Assembly: GCA_937898415.1 (NCBI GenBank)
Contig: CALDLA010000075.1
Location: 1 to 38,678 of the forward strand
Reading direction: 5' to 3'
Length of the DNA stretch: 38,678 bases
Origin: an uncultured Prevotellaceae bacterium
Lineage (GTDB): Bacteria > Bacteroidota > Bacteroidia > Bacteroidales > Bacteroidaceae
Below, piece by piece: positions 23,492-33,677 of this stretch (within the stretch, counting starts at the first letter, position 1; every line of letters starts with the position of its first letter). The notes under the pieces are model-generated. The model had not been told where the DNA came from and did no database searches. It worked only from the letters and a program-made list of their open reading frames with translations. Both the position numbers and the translations under genes were made by a program.

Positions 23492-26400
23492 CTACTTCTT
23501 TTCTTCTTTGTCGAAGCTTTCTTCCACCTCGCTATCGTTACATTCCACTTTGGGCGCGCCAACAAAATGTACCCAGTCCCAGAGCGACCCTTTTACTCGG
23601 CTGTCAGCATCGTTCAGCGGGTCTATTGTTTTGGGCGTGAAATAGTCAGAGAGATAGCCTACTTTCGCTGCTCCCAAGCCATTATAGGTGTACAGGCCAG
23701 TATTGGTATTATAGCTGTCGACACGGTACATCAGCAGCGGCATGGAGGTACATCTATCGACTGCCTCAGTAGAGAATGCATCACGTTCGATGTACCTCTT
23801 ACCATCTTTTGTGGTATAGTTGTCGCTATATTTGGAATCCGTGTAGTAGGCCCATGGATAGCCGCCTCGCAGACGGAAGAACATCAGGTTCGAGACCTCC
23901 GTCTTCCAGCGGTCTGAAGACATCATGCTTGCGACGCTGTAGTGGAAGCTGCGCTCCTCGCGGTCAATAGACTTGTTATCAAACAGCGGGTCACCCTTCG
24001 TATCTAAGCCGAAACAGTCGCCGAAGATGAGCGGGAACTGGTAGTATGGCACCTTCACCTTGAAACCACGGCTCTCGATGGTAAGGTACTGACCGCGGTG
24101 TAGGTCGTTCCAGTCCAGGATGTCGGCGTTGATATAGGTGTTGGCCTTGCTGGTCAGCCATCCGTCTTTGCCAAACGCCTTCCGATTGTCATAGTAGTAG
24201 TCATAGAGCTCGTCGGCTATCTCCTTCATCTTGTCGTCGAGCTTGGAGGCCACATAGTAGGGGGCGGCGAAGTCGCGGATGTAGTACATCAGGTTGTGGG
24301 GATAGGGATAGTCGCTGTAATTGCTGTCGTAAGCCTGAACCACCTGCGACGTCTTGCCGTCCTGGTTGGCACGGGTCAACTCAAATAGTGGACCGTCGCC
24401 GGCTGGTAGTGGATACTCCGGTTGGAGGCCGTTGTTATAGCTCCAGTCATTCCAGGCTTTGTACATTCTGTCACGCAGGTCGAGCACATTGCCCTCCATG
24501 CCGCTGATGAGCGCACTGCCCTGCACGTCGACACCGTTGTAGCTGAACGTCAGCGTCTCTGTGGCGTGTTTTATAGGCAGGTCGTCGAAATCGTAAGCAT
24601 TCAGCTGAACGCCGCTCGGGAACACCCAGTTCGAGAGGTAGGCGAAGTACAAGAAGGGATCATCCGTACGCTTGTCGGAACCCCAGAAGCACGCAGTCTT
24701 GTCAAGATAGTTGGCATGCATCGAACGAGCCCTGTCGTAGGTAGCGTCGTAGGTGTAGCGAGGTTCTGAAGCAGGTCTTACGCCGACGAATGCGTTTTCG
24801 TAGGGTAGCAAGTAGTTTCGCGTGTATTCCGCCCCAAAGGAACTCTTCGTGCCGTAGTACCAGCTCTTACCATCGTTGCCACGGAACCACAGGTCGACCA
24901 GATACATCGTGGTGTCCTTCTGGCAGTCTAAATCCTTCATGACGTTTTCGATAAAGTCATTCCAGCGAGTACGTACTGTTTCTTCACTTGTACTATTAAT
25001 CCAATTCTTGGCCCGGAGCACCATCTGAGCACATTGGAGCTTTGTTTTCACCGCATCAAGGTCGTAGGTGGCCGATGTATAGCCATGTTCCTTCAGGTAA
25101 GTGTTGAACTTCTTGCTATACCCCCAGTACTTGATGAACCTCCTATACACAGCCCAGTTCTCCTCCATCGTAGAGTTAGCGTTGAGCACGGGAGGACACT
25201 TCGTTGTCGTCTTGTAGCGGTAGCCCAGCCGCAGATTGTACTCCATCTCCCTCTTGCTGGACACGAAGCTGTGCTTATAGATCCCGAACGGCGTTTTGGG
25301 CCCCATGTTGATGCAGGCTTCGCCATTACTGTAAGTGAATTCGTTGGCTATCGTCTGGGTATGGTCCCAGTCCGTAGAGCCGGCACGGCGGTCGCGCAAT
25401 TCCCATGTCAATTGACCGTCCTTGTAGGCCTGCTCACTGATGTCCTGGTTCAGGGCGATGGTGGGCGATGCCAAGTCGCCATCATAGGCCATGGCCTGGT
25501 CTTCAGGGCTGTTGAACAGCGCCAAGTCATCACCGGCAGGATATGCCAGTGCCACGTACGGTTTCAGGTCGGTGGGCATGGCGGGGACGCTCTCGTTGCT
25601 CTTCGTCCGGAAGTAGAAGAACTTGTGCTGTATCCACTGCTGGCGGTTCGTTTGCATCTTACCATCCTTCTCCTCAGTAATCTCTACCCAGTAGCACTTA
25701 CCGCCTTCCACTTCGTAGGCCGTACCCGTCAGTATGAGGATGTAATAGCAGTCGGGCTGCAACGTGAATCCTAAATGGTAGCGGGTGCCCTGAGTCTCGC
25801 GGATACTAATGGGTATTTCCTTGACCTCGCCCAACGCCGTCAACTCATCCAGTCTTTTCACGTATTCAGCATGATCTTTCTCGTCCTCTACTTTCGTGCT
25901 CGTCACCTCCTTGTTGGCCATGATGATGCTCGTTTCCATGCTCTTCCAGCCATTATTCATGTGGGTAATCCATGGTGCCATAGTTTTCTTGCCTTTAGAG
26001 CTGAATCCAAGTTCGCTTGCTATGTACGTTGTATTCAGATAGTCGTAGCCAGCCTGAGTAATCTCGAGAAGCCGCGCCCCCTTCACGCCAACTCTGTGAT
26101 AGTTGTAATAGTTGTTACTCTTGTCGAAGTTGAAGACATACGTACGCGACGCCTGCATCTTCAGTTCTTCGGGTTCGTAGCCCGTATCGTCGGCCAGTGC
26201 CTTCTGCGTTGATGGGTCTACCAGTCGGTACTGGCTGTTCAGCGATGCCTCGGTGGTGATGTAGCACTTGCTGGCGTCGCGCGTCAGGATGGCGTTCTGC
26301 TCATCCCATCCTGATTTCAGACTGTCGGAAGCAATACTGCAGTCGCCGAACAGCGAGAAACCGTCCAGCGCATTGCCAACAAACGCCTCACAGTAGTCGC

Positions 26401-29400
26401 CGCACTCGAAGTGGAACGACTTGTTAATGTTCACCAGGCCGTTGAGCAACTGCAGCTTCACACGGGCTTGGCCGTCGACCCACGTAGGGCTGGGCAGGCC
26501 GGCCTGGAACACGCCGCCGATACCGGCATCGACGATGCTGATCTTGCGGTCGATGAGCTTACCGAGCTTGATGTGCAGACCGAAGTTGGCAGCTAAGTAG
26601 GCGTAGAACTGCCCCGTAGCATACCAGCCGTTCTTACCCATCGCCTGTTTCAGGTTGATGCAGTAGGCTGCGTCGCCGTAGTTCACTAATGCCATGTCGA
26701 AGCCAGCGATGGCTTTTAGACCGCCGTAGAACAGGCCCAGGTCGATGTCGATGAAGCCCCAGGCCGAGGCACCTACCATCAGACCGCCTCTCACGTCGGT
26801 ACCCATCATGGCCTTGCAGGCATTGTTGCGCGAACGCTGAGCCTTGCCCATGTCGGCACCCGTATCGACGCCACTGGGATTGAGGAAGTCCGTAATCTCC
26901 TTCGGAATGTCGGGAAGACGGCCGTTGCCGGGCAGCTCGTTGCCGATGCACAGGTACGCGTCGGCACCGATGTTCACATTCACAATTGCCGACTTGAAGT
27001 CCAGCAGGATAATCTGGCAACGCTTGCTCTTCTCAGGCTCACCCAGATAGAGGTGCCAGCGTACCGGTGACTTCTCTACGCCTTTCTCCTTCCATGTGAT
27101 CTTCAGTTGGAAGGGCAGGCTGACCGTTATGCCTTTACTCTTCTCGGCATTCTCTGCTTTCTCCTTTGCTTTAGCATCCTCGGTATCGTTCTGCGATCTT
27201 GCTCCTGATTTCTCGTGGTCGCCGTCGTCGTCAAGGGCGCTTGCCAGACCACCGTTCGCATCCGGCACAAAATCCTTCACCTTGTCATCGAGGTCTTCCT
27301 GGAACTTGTTCAACTGGTCTTGTATCGCCGCCAGTTCGTTGTTGGCTGCCTCCATCCACTTGCCCAATGTGCCATTCTCCATGCCCGCCGTCACCGTGAT
27401 GTCAAGTGACAGGAAGCGGTCGGTGTCGTCGTTTTGGTAGAGCAGCGTCATCTTGGCATCGATCATGCCGCTCACCGCCTTCACGTCGCCCTTGAAGAGG
27501 AACGTCGTCAGCTTGCCGCCACCGCCGGGGTCTTTCTTGTAAATGACATTCAAGTCGACATTGGCACTCAACGTCTTCTCACCCGCCGAACTGGTGAAGC
27601 CCATGCCTAACGACACGCCGATACAACCATAGTCGGCCGTCGGATTCTCGAACTCCTTCTTATCGTCGTTCCATTTAGGACGGCAGTTGAAGTAGAAACC
27701 GCCCGCTATGCGGTTGATGACCAGCGGGTCCATGCGGATGCCCGCGCCGCTCTTGATCTCCACCATGAAGTAGCCGAAGGCGTAGCTCTTGTCGTCCTTG
27801 TATTCCTCGACGCCCTCTTCCTTGTTGTCGGCCTTGATTTCAGCTAATTTCGTCTCGTCCGTCTCTATCACGTTGAAGTAGCCGCCCTTGCAGTTCACGG
27901 TGAACAGCCCCTTGATTTCGCAGTCCACCTTGCCGGCATAGCCACTCAGCTTTGTGCCGTTGGAGTCCACGGAGTCCTTCACCACGTCCAACCTGCCGCT
28001 CAGCTTCAGCACACTCGCGAAGTCGCACTCCAGCGTCACGCTCTTGAACTCCACCTTACCGTTTGACAGCTTATAGCCGCCGATGTCAGTCTTGTCACTC
28101 GGCATCGTCAGTTTCGATGTGATGGCCAGTCCGGCACCCGCCGTCACCTTGTCGCCGCAGAAGCCTATCTTGCCGTCGATGTCCAGCGACAGCACCTCGC
28201 CCGAGAAGCCGAACTTATAGTCTGTCAGCTCGAACGAGAACGGACCCAGTTTCTTCTTCACCGACGCTAACGACCACTCGCCCAGGTCCAGGTAGCACTT
28301 CTCCGACAGCGTCAGCTCCTTGCTATTCGCCAGCGTCATTAGCTTCGTGTGGCTCGTCTCCCAGTCCGCCTCAGCCTTGTCGGCTTCCTTCATCTTGTCC
28401 TGCGCATACTTGAAGACCAGCGACTTCTTGCTGTCAGCCCGCTTGAAGTTGCTCAGACGAAGCTTGGCAAAGTGGATGCCGGGCATCGACACCTTGATGG
28501 GCAGCTTGTCCGCTATCTCCTTCAGGGCCTTCACCGTTGAGTTGTCGCTCGCCAGGGTGATGTCGCCCGCCATGCGCAGCTCCACGTCGGTCTTCGTCTT
28601 GCCGTCTAAGCCTTCCTCGGCAGCCACCACAAAGTACGTCTGGTCCTTCAGCACCGTCAAGTCGGCCACGAAGCAGTTCATGTACAGGTCGTTTACCTGC
28701 TCCGTCTTGAAGATATACGCATAGCGGCTCTTCTCGCCGTAGGTGTACCGTTTGTGCTCCACCTTGTTGCCGTCAGGGTCGTACGTGTAGTACTTCTGCA
28801 CCGTATTCGTGTCCGTCAGGTGGCGTATCTGGCAGGTGTAGACGACGTCGGTCTCCTCACCTTTCTTCTCTTCAGCCTTTCCCTTTCCGCCGTCGCCCTC
28901 CGTGTCGTTGCTCTTCTTGCCAAACAGCGGAATGCCGAAGCCACCCTTGATCTGACAACTGTTGAAGTTGTTCTGGACGATGTTCACCTTGGCCTCGTCA
29001 ATGCTGAACTTCCAACCGCCACAGCTGCCGGTCTCGGCTTCCAGGATGTTCTTTGCAGACACGTAGCACGTCACACCGCTGCCGTCAATCAGCATATCCT
29101 CAACGCCCACGCTGACTCCCTTCTCGCCCGAGCTGAAGACGGCGAACTTCGGGAAGCCCACGCTCACGTTCTTTATATACACACCTTCCCAGGCGTCCCA
29201 CGACTTCTCAACATGTGTGCCGCAGGCCTTCGGGTTGAACGTCGTGTCACTACGCTCTATCAGCGACTCCAGCGAAGGCATGCCCTTGCCGTTCTCGCTC
29301 AGGTTGTGGTCGAAGATGATTTCCTCGCCGACGCTGAACGTCCAGTCGGGCAGGTCCTTCACTTGGAACGGCGTCATCGAGCCGTAGGCGATGAAGTCGC

Positions 29401-31900
29401 CGGCCGATTTGTTGCCATAGATGGTGGTGCGTAGGTCGAGCAGAGCCGGAAGGTCCTCATGCACCGTTCCGTCGACCACGCGATTAGTATTGGGTATGGT
29501 GGCGGCAATCTCCAGTCCTAACCCGCCGAACTCGTCGTTCTCCCAGCGGATGAAGCAGCCGTCGTTGGGCATCGGGTTCAGCGGCTCACTCGGCGCCACG
29601 AACGTCAGCGAGAAGTCGCTGCTCGGGTCTTGAATCTTGAAGTTGCTCAGCAGAGCCAGCACGCCGTCTTCGGGGAAGATGCGGTCGGGCGAGATGCAGA
29701 GTCGCGGACAGCCGAAGACCAGCACGTCGTTGTCCTGGATGATGTCGCAGTTGGGCAGGGCGAGCATGGCGATGAGGTTCATCACCGCCGACTTCGGGGT
29801 AAACATCATGCTGGCTATCTGCACATTGAAGTCCGACGGCAGCTTGCTCTTGATGGCGTCGGGCAGCTCCACGGGGAAGTAGAGGTCGAGCACGTCGCCT
29901 TTCTTCACGTTCTCCCACTTGTTCTGTGCTTCCTTCAGATAGCCATAGTACTTTCCTAAATTATAGGCTGTCGCCACGTCGTAGATTTCGCCCTTCGCCG
30001 TCTTCGCCACCTTGTCCTTCACCTCGTCCGGCAGCGACAGGGAGCCCCAGATGTTGTCGAGGCCTGCCTGTGAGAAGATGCTGTCCACCACCTGCTCGGC
30101 ACTGTAGCCTTTCTCCTCCACCGAACTCTTGGGGTAAGTCTGGCACTTGCCCGAGAAGACGATGTTGTCCGTATTCACCTTCAGCGAGTCGAACTTCACG
30201 GCCACGCGGCAGTTCATCGTCGTGCCGGTGCCCATGGGGTTCCAGGCTATCCAGCCCGTGCCGCTGACAGTGTGCTTCTCGTCATCGAGCTTGCAGTCCT
30301 CGTTCAGCGTCAGGTACCATGAGTTGATCTTCAGGTTGGTGCCCTTGGGCGGCAGTTTCGTGATAAGTTCCTTGTTCTTGACGTCGGCTGTGCTGTTGCC
30401 GCAGGCAAAGTCATCGTCAAAGTGCTGCGTCAGGGCGAAGTCGATGTAGTTCAGCGAGTCGGCCAGCATGCGGACACTCTTCTCGTTGGTGGCCTTGGCC
30501 TTGATGCGCAGGATCATATACTCACCGCTGGCGGTCTTCTCCTTGAAGTCGTTCCACTTGATGGTGTCCTTCAGTTCCGTCGTCTTATGCTCGACGATGG
30601 GCTTGCTGGCAAAGATTCCCTGAGGGGTATCGGCGGGGTTGCCGATGAAGAGCTGTACGGTGTACTCGAACTTCACCGAGTCCTGTCCTTGTCCGCGTCC
30701 GCCGACATACCAGGCCTTGCGCCACTCGGCGTTGATATCCTCGCCGAAGTAGATCTTGCGGCTCATCTTGTCCTTGCTGAAGCTGGGCTCGGTGAGCATC
30801 GGCTGTTCAAACACATATAGCGAGTCGTTCTTGTAGAGGTTGCTATCCTCGCTGTCCAGAGTCAGCGTGTAGCCGTCGCCCTCCTCGGTCACCTCACTTT
30901 CTTCCTCTTCCTCCTCCTCTTCTTCTCCGGCGAGTGTCACCTTCGAGGGGTCAATCAGTCGGAACAGGTAGACGGAGCTCTTGCCCTCGTTCTCGATGAG
31001 GGTGTAGTTCAGCGAGTTCACGTCATGGCCTGTCGTGGTGGCCGTCACCTGCAGGGCAAAGATCTCGCTCTCACCCTGGTTGTTCAGCATCTGTCGGATG
31101 TAGGACTCTGGAATCGTGAGCTGCGGCGTGGTCAGGCGGTTGCGCTCATAGACCACGGGATTGCGCTCGATGGCCTCGTCGGGTGTCAGGCCGCTCAGCT
31201 TCACGATGCGGGCATTGTACTGGAAACCAATCATTGTGGCGTTGCAGTTCAGCGTGGGTGCAGCCCAGGTGAAGATGGCGCTGTTGCGGTTCACCCGGGT
31301 CACGGCATACATACTCAGCGGGTCGTCGGCAATGACATTCGGGATGGGGGTAAGGAAGCGCGGCGGCTGGGCCTGATAGCACACGTTGAATATCGTGTTG
31401 CCGCTCTTCGGGTCGCTCAGGGTGACGGGACTCACCAGGAGGGGGTCCCATTTATAGGCGGTGAGGAACAGTTCGTACTGGCCTTCCGGCAGCAGTCCGT
31501 AGATGCCGTTCTTATAGTCCTTGTACGTACCGTCCTTGATGTAGATGTCTTCCAGGGCGTAGTGGGTGAAGAGGGTCTTCATCTCCACGGGGTTCAGCGT
31601 CTTCACCTGGTTGGGGGCCAGCGTGATGGGCACACGGGGTATATGGCCGTAGCGGCTCTGCACCATCAGCACGTTGTCGGGGAATCGCTGTTCTATCTGC
31701 AGGCCGATGTGCAGCTGCTGCAGCTCATCGGTATTGTTGGTCAGGCGCACGATGAAGAACTTACCGGGATTGTCCACATACTGACCGGCCTGTGGCGGCA
31801 GTATGGGTTGCACCGGTTGCACGTTGATGGTCACTTCCTGCGCCAGTAGGGTAGTGGCGGCAAGCAGTAGGGTTATCAGTGATATGATCGTTCTTTTCAT
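23492..31900 (-). CDS. Giant secreted protein (2802 aa) with N-terminal TANFOR-like domain
   Basis: A signal peptide (MKRTIISLITLLLAATTLLA, cut before Q21) starts a 2802-residue protein. Residues about 21-185 resemble the TANFOR domain of Tannerella and other Bacteroidetes: VQPILPPQAGQYVDNPGKFF, then LTLAPNQ-like and LLPEGQYELFLTAYKWD stretches. FN3-like sequence follows, then long beta-rich repeats (about 500-2000) with short alternating strands such as GEVLSLDIDGKIGFCG. Three charged low-complexity linkers lie at about 322-340 (Glu-rich), 995-1016 and 1555-1590, the last after a coiled-coil-like helix (NNELAAIQDQLNKFQEDLDD). The end has no sorting tail and is acidic (EVEESFDKEEKK). No catalytic motif was seen. 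It begins 12 bp after the beta-barrel gene. Secretion and a structural role are likely; function is unknown. Confidence 0.85.
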   Translation of the reverse strand: MKRTIISLITLLLAATTLLAQEVTINVQPVQPILPPQAGQYVDNPGKFFIVRLTNNTDELQQLHIGLQIEQRFPDNVLMVQSRYGHIPRVPITLAPNQVKTLNPVEMKTLFTHYALEDIYIKDGTYKDYKNGIYGLLPEGQYELFLTAYKWDPLLVSPVTLSDPKSGNTIFNVCYQAQPPRFLTPIPNVIADDPLSMYAVTRVNRNSAIFTWAAPTLNCNATMIGFQYNARIVKLSGLTPDEAIERNPVVYERNRLTTPQLTIPESYIRQMLNNQGESEIFALQVTATTTGHDVNSLNYTLIENEGKSSVYLFRLIDPSKVTLAGEEEEEEEEESEVTEEGDGYTLTLDSEDSNLYKNDSLYVFEQPMLTEPSFSKDKMSRKIYFGEDINAEWRKAWYVGGRGQGQDSVKFEYTVQLFIGNPADTPQGIFASKPIVEHKTTELKDTIKWNDFKEKTASGEYMILRIKAKATNEKSVRMLADSLNYIDFALTQHFDDDFACGNSTADVKNKELITKLPPKGTNLKINSWYLTLNEDCKLDDEKHTVSGTGWIAWNPMGTGTTMNCRVAVKFDSLKVNTDNIVFSGKCQTYPKSSVEEKGYSAEQVVDSIFSQAGLDNIWGSLSLPDEVKDKVAKTAKGEIYDVATAYNLGKYYGYLKEAQNKWENVKKGDVLDLYFPVELPDAIKSKLPSDFNVQIASMMFTPKSAVMNLIAMLALPNCDIIQDNDVLVFGCPRLCISPDRIFPEDGVLALLSNFKIQDPSSDFSLTFVAPSEPLNPMPNDGCFIRWENDEFGGLGLEIAATIPNTNRVVDGTVHEDLPALLDLRTTIYGNKSAGDFIAYGSMTPFQVKDLPDWTFSVGEEIIFDHNLSENGKGMPSLESLIERSDTTFNPKACGTHVEKSWDAWEGVYIKNVSVGFPKFAVFSSGEKGVSVGVEDMLIDGSGVTCYVSAKNILEAETGSCGGWKFSIDEAKVNIVQNNFNSCQIKGGFGIPLFGKKSNDTEGDGGKGKAEEKKGEETDVVYTCQIRHLTDTNTVQKYYTYDPDGNKVEHKRYTYGEKSRYAYIFKTEQVNDLYMNCFVADLTVLKDQTYFVVAAEEGLDGKTKTDVELRMAGDITLASDNSTVKALKEIADKLPIKVSMPGIHFAKLRLSNFKRADSKKSLVFKYAQDKMKEADKAEADWETSHTKLMTLANSKELTLSEKCYLDLGEWSLASVKKKLGPFSFELTDYKFGFSGEVLSLDIDGKIGFCGDKVTAGAGLAITSKLTMPSDKTDIGGYKLSNGKVEFKSVTLECDFASVLKLSGRLDVVKDSVDSNGTKLSGYAGKVDCEIKGLFTVNCKGGYFNVIETDETKLAEIKADNKEEGVEEYKDDKSYAFGYFMVEIKSGAGIRMDPLVINRIAGGFYFNCRPKWNDDKKEFENPTADYGCIGVSLGMGFTSSAGEKTLSANVDLNVIYKKDPGGGGKLTTFLFKGDVKAVSGMIDAKMTLLYQNDDTDRFLSLDITVTAGMENGTLGKWMEAANNELAAIQDQLNKFQEDLDDKVKDFVPDANGGLASALDDDGDHEKSGARSQNDTEDAKAKEKAENAEKSKGITVSLPFQLKITWKEKGVEKSPVRWHLYLGEPEKSKRCQIILLDFKSAIVNVNIGADAYLCIGNELPGNGRLPDIPKEITDFLNPSGVDTGADMGKAQRSRNNACKAMMGTDVRGGLMVGASAWGFIDIDLGLFYGGLKAIAGFDMALVNYGDAAYCINLKQAMGKNGWYATGQFYAYLAANFGLHIKLGKLIDRKISIVDAGIGGVFQAGLPSPTWVDGQARVKLQLLNGLVNINKSFHFECGDYCEAFVGNALDGFSLFGDCSIASDSLKSGWDEQNAILTRDASKCYITTEASLNSQYRLVDPSTQKALADDTGYEPEELKMQASRTYVFNFDKSNNYYNYHRVGVKGARLLEITQAGYDYLNTTYIASELGFSSKGKKTMAPWITHMNNGWKSMETSIIMANKEVTSTKVEDEKDHAEYVKRLDELTALGEVKEIPISIRETQGTRYHLGFTLQPDCYYILILTGTAYEVEGGKCYWVEITEEKDGKMQTNRQQWIQHKFFYFRTKSNESVPAMPTDLKPYVALAYPAGDDLALFNSPEDQAMAYDGDLASPTIALNQDISEQAYKDGQLTWELRDRRAGSTDWDHTQTIANEFTYSNGEACINMGPKTPFGIYKHSFVSSKREMEYNLRLGYRYKTTTKCPPVLNANSTMEENWAVYRRFIKYWGYSKKFNTYLKEHGYTSATYDLDAVKTKLQCAQMVLRAKNWINSTSEETVRTRWNDFIENVMKDLDCQKDTTMYLVDLWFRGNDGKSWYYGTKSSFGAEYTRNYLLPYENAFVGVRPASEPRYTYDATYDRARSMHANYLDKTACFWGSDKRTDDPFLYFAYLSNWVFPSGVQLNAYDFDDLPIKHATETLTFSYNGVDVQGSALISGMEGNVLDLRDRMYKAWNDWSYNNGLQPEYPLPAGDGPLFELTRANQDGKTSQVVQAYDSNYSDYPYPHNLMYYIRDFAAPYYVASKLDDKMKEIADELYDYYYDNRKAFGKDGWLTSKANTYINADILDWNDLHRGQYLTIESRGFKVKVPYYQFPLIFGDCFGLDTKGDPLFDNKSIDREERSFHYSVASMMSSDRWKTEVSNLMFFRLRGGYPWAYYTDSKYSDNYTTKDGKRYIERDAFSTEAVDRCTSMPLLMYRVDSYNTNTGLYTYNGLGAAKVGYLSDYFTPKTIDPLNDADSRVKGSLWDWVHFVGAPKVECNDSEVEESFDKEEKK

Positions 31901-31912
31901 ATTTCGTGGGTC

Positions 31913-33658
31913 TTATTGGGTGTCTTTTTTCTTTTCAGCCTTCCGTTTGATCTCCATGAGCGAGAAGGTGTAAGTGTAGCCTACGGAGAGGGTGATCTCG
32001 CTGGCACCATAGCTGTACATATCGGTGCTGAGGTTGGTGTCGCTGTACTTGTTGAAGTTGGCTGAGAACGAGAACACGTGGTCCTTCAGGGTGTAGCCCG
32101 CCGTGACGTCGGCGCCAATGGAGAGCATCTGCTGCTGGTTCTCAACGTCGTTGTAGCACAGCGACAGTCCGGCCGACACGCTGAGGTTCTTCTCTTTCAG
32201 GAATGAGCGGCCTGTGCTGACGGAGAGCACGTCGCTGGTGTATTTCGTGTTGTAGCCCTTACTCTGCTGGTGCGAGAGTGAGGAGGTCACGTCCATCTCC
32301 CAGTCCTTCAGTCCGAGACTGTAGCTCAGTCCGGCGGCCATCGTCTTCACGTCGCTCTCGCCGTTGGAGAATTTGTTCAGGTCCTTGTTCTCGGTGTAGC
32401 TGGCCGAGAGCGAGAAGATGTGGTCGTAGTGGTCGCCGGTGAGGCTGTAGGAGGGAGTCAGGGTCAGCGAGTTCATCAGTCGGTCGATGCGGATGGTATC
32501 GTTGACGTGGGCCCGTCCGTCGCTCTGTACCTGCCGGTAGCCGCTGTAGGATGCCGCAACCTGCAGCCTCTGGTTGATGGGCATCGAGGCACTGGCTGAG
32601 TAGACGAAGCCGCGTGTGGTGTATAGTTGGTTTCGGGTGATGTTGTCCTCCTGTCCGGAGAAGTTGGCCGAAAGTGATAGTTTCTTAAACAGGGAGGTAG
32701 ACATGTTGATGCCTAACGACTGGTAGTTGTTGCTGACATAGTAGAGTCCCAGGGTGGTATAGTCGGGCTGTACCATGCGGTAGGATATCTGGGTGTTGAA
32801 GTTCTTCAGTCTGAGGTTGGCGCTGATGTCGCCGGCAATGCGCATCAGCGACGAGTAGCGGGCTTCGAAGATCTTGTCCCACTTGTCGAGTGTGGGACTC
32901 TTGATGCGCTCGGCCCGGTAGTCATGGGTGAAGGCCGAGAAACCCAGGTTGCCGCGCAGCGACAGCCATCGGGTGACGCCCAGTCCGCCTTTCAGTCCGA
33001 CGGCCACGTTCTCCATCGGATTGATCATCTGTTGCCAGTATTCGTTGAGCGAGTTCTGGCGGTCCTTGGCGCTGAGCAGGTAGAGGTCCAGATAGTTCTG
33101 CCCGGCACCGTAGCCCACCTTCAGGCCCCAGCCCATGCGGCGGTACTGCGGCGAGCGGGCACTGGGGTCGGTGGGGTCGTCGTTGATGGCATTGCGCAGT
33201 TCGCCGTAGAAGATACCGGCGCGCAGCTTGGCGTCGTTGTACTCTAAGCCGATGCCGTTGAACGACATGTTCATGATGTAACTGCTCATTCCCATTGACG
33301 AGCGGCCGATGTGGGCGCGCCAGTTCTTATAGGTGGGGTCGATGTGGAACGAGAAGTGGGGGAATGAGAAAGAACTGTTGTTGTTGGAATAGTAGAATGC
33401 GAACGGCATGGAGATGCCGTAGAGCTGGATGTTCAGGTTGGCACTCAGCGTGTTTTCCCACGGTGAGCGGTAGCCGGTACCCATCGATGAGTTGTAGAAG
33501 GTGTTCTGGGTACCGATGGCACCCGTGATGATGAGCGGATCGCTCTTGGCGATGGTGCTGATGGAGTTCTGCGTCAGCGACTGTGCCGCCATGCCCACGG
33601 GGCATAGCAGTACTATTAATATAAGGTACGCACGAGGAATCGATCTGCTCATCATCAT
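31913..33658 (-). CDS. Outer-membrane beta-barrel protein of the surface cluster
   Basis: A 581-residue protein with a signal peptide (start MMMSRSIPRAYL, ending MAAQ; any of the three Met codons could start it). The mature part is a chain of alternating amphipathic strands with aromatic ends, for example LSANLNIQLYGISMPFAFYY, MGWGLKVGYGAGQNYLDLYL, FVYSASASMPINQRLQVAAS and FSFSANFNKYSDTNL. It ends in SVGYTYTF plus a short Lys-rich tail. This is the signature of a large transmembrane barrel with roughly 24 or more strands. There is no plug or TonB box. It lies between a modular surface protein and the giant TANFOR protein with gaps of 18 and 12 bp. A channel or anchor for the giant protein is a reasonable guess. 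Confidence 0.85.
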   Translation of the reverse strand: MMMSRSIPRAYLILIVLLCPVGMAAQSLTQNSISTIAKSDPLIITGAIGTQNTFYNSSMGTGYRSPWENTLSANLNIQLYGISMPFAFYYSNNNSSFSFPHFSFHIDPTYKNWRAHIGRSSMGMSSYIMNMSFNGIGLEYNDAKLRAGIFYGELRNAINDDPTDPSARSPQYRRMGWGLKVGYGAGQNYLDLYLLSAKDRQNSLNEYWQQMINPMENVAVGLKGGLGVTRWLSLRGNLGFSAFTHDYRAERIKSPTLDKWDKIFEARYSSLMRIAGDISANLRLKNFNTQISYRMVQPDYTTLGLYYVSNNYQSLGINMSTSLFKKLSLSANFSGQEDNITRNQLYTTRGFVYSASASMPINQRLQVAASYSGYRQVQSDGRAHVNDTIRIDRLMNSLTLTPSYSLTGDHYDHIFSLSASYTENKDLNKFSNGESDVKTMAAGLSYSLGLKDWEMDVTSSLSHQQSKGYNTKYTSDVLSVSTGRSFLKEKNLSVSAGLSLCYNDVENQQQMLSIGADVTAGYTLKDHVFSFSANFNKYSDTNLSTDMYSYGASEITLSVGYTYTFSLMEIKRKAEKKKDTQ

Positions 33659-33677
33659 GGTGTCACGTTTGAAAGGA

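Noticed and set aside
25034..25774. Plus-strand open frame opposite the giant protein, and similar frames at 28754-29434 and 31025-31849
   Set aside because: No start context, promoter or motif; all are mirror images of codon bias in the giant gene.
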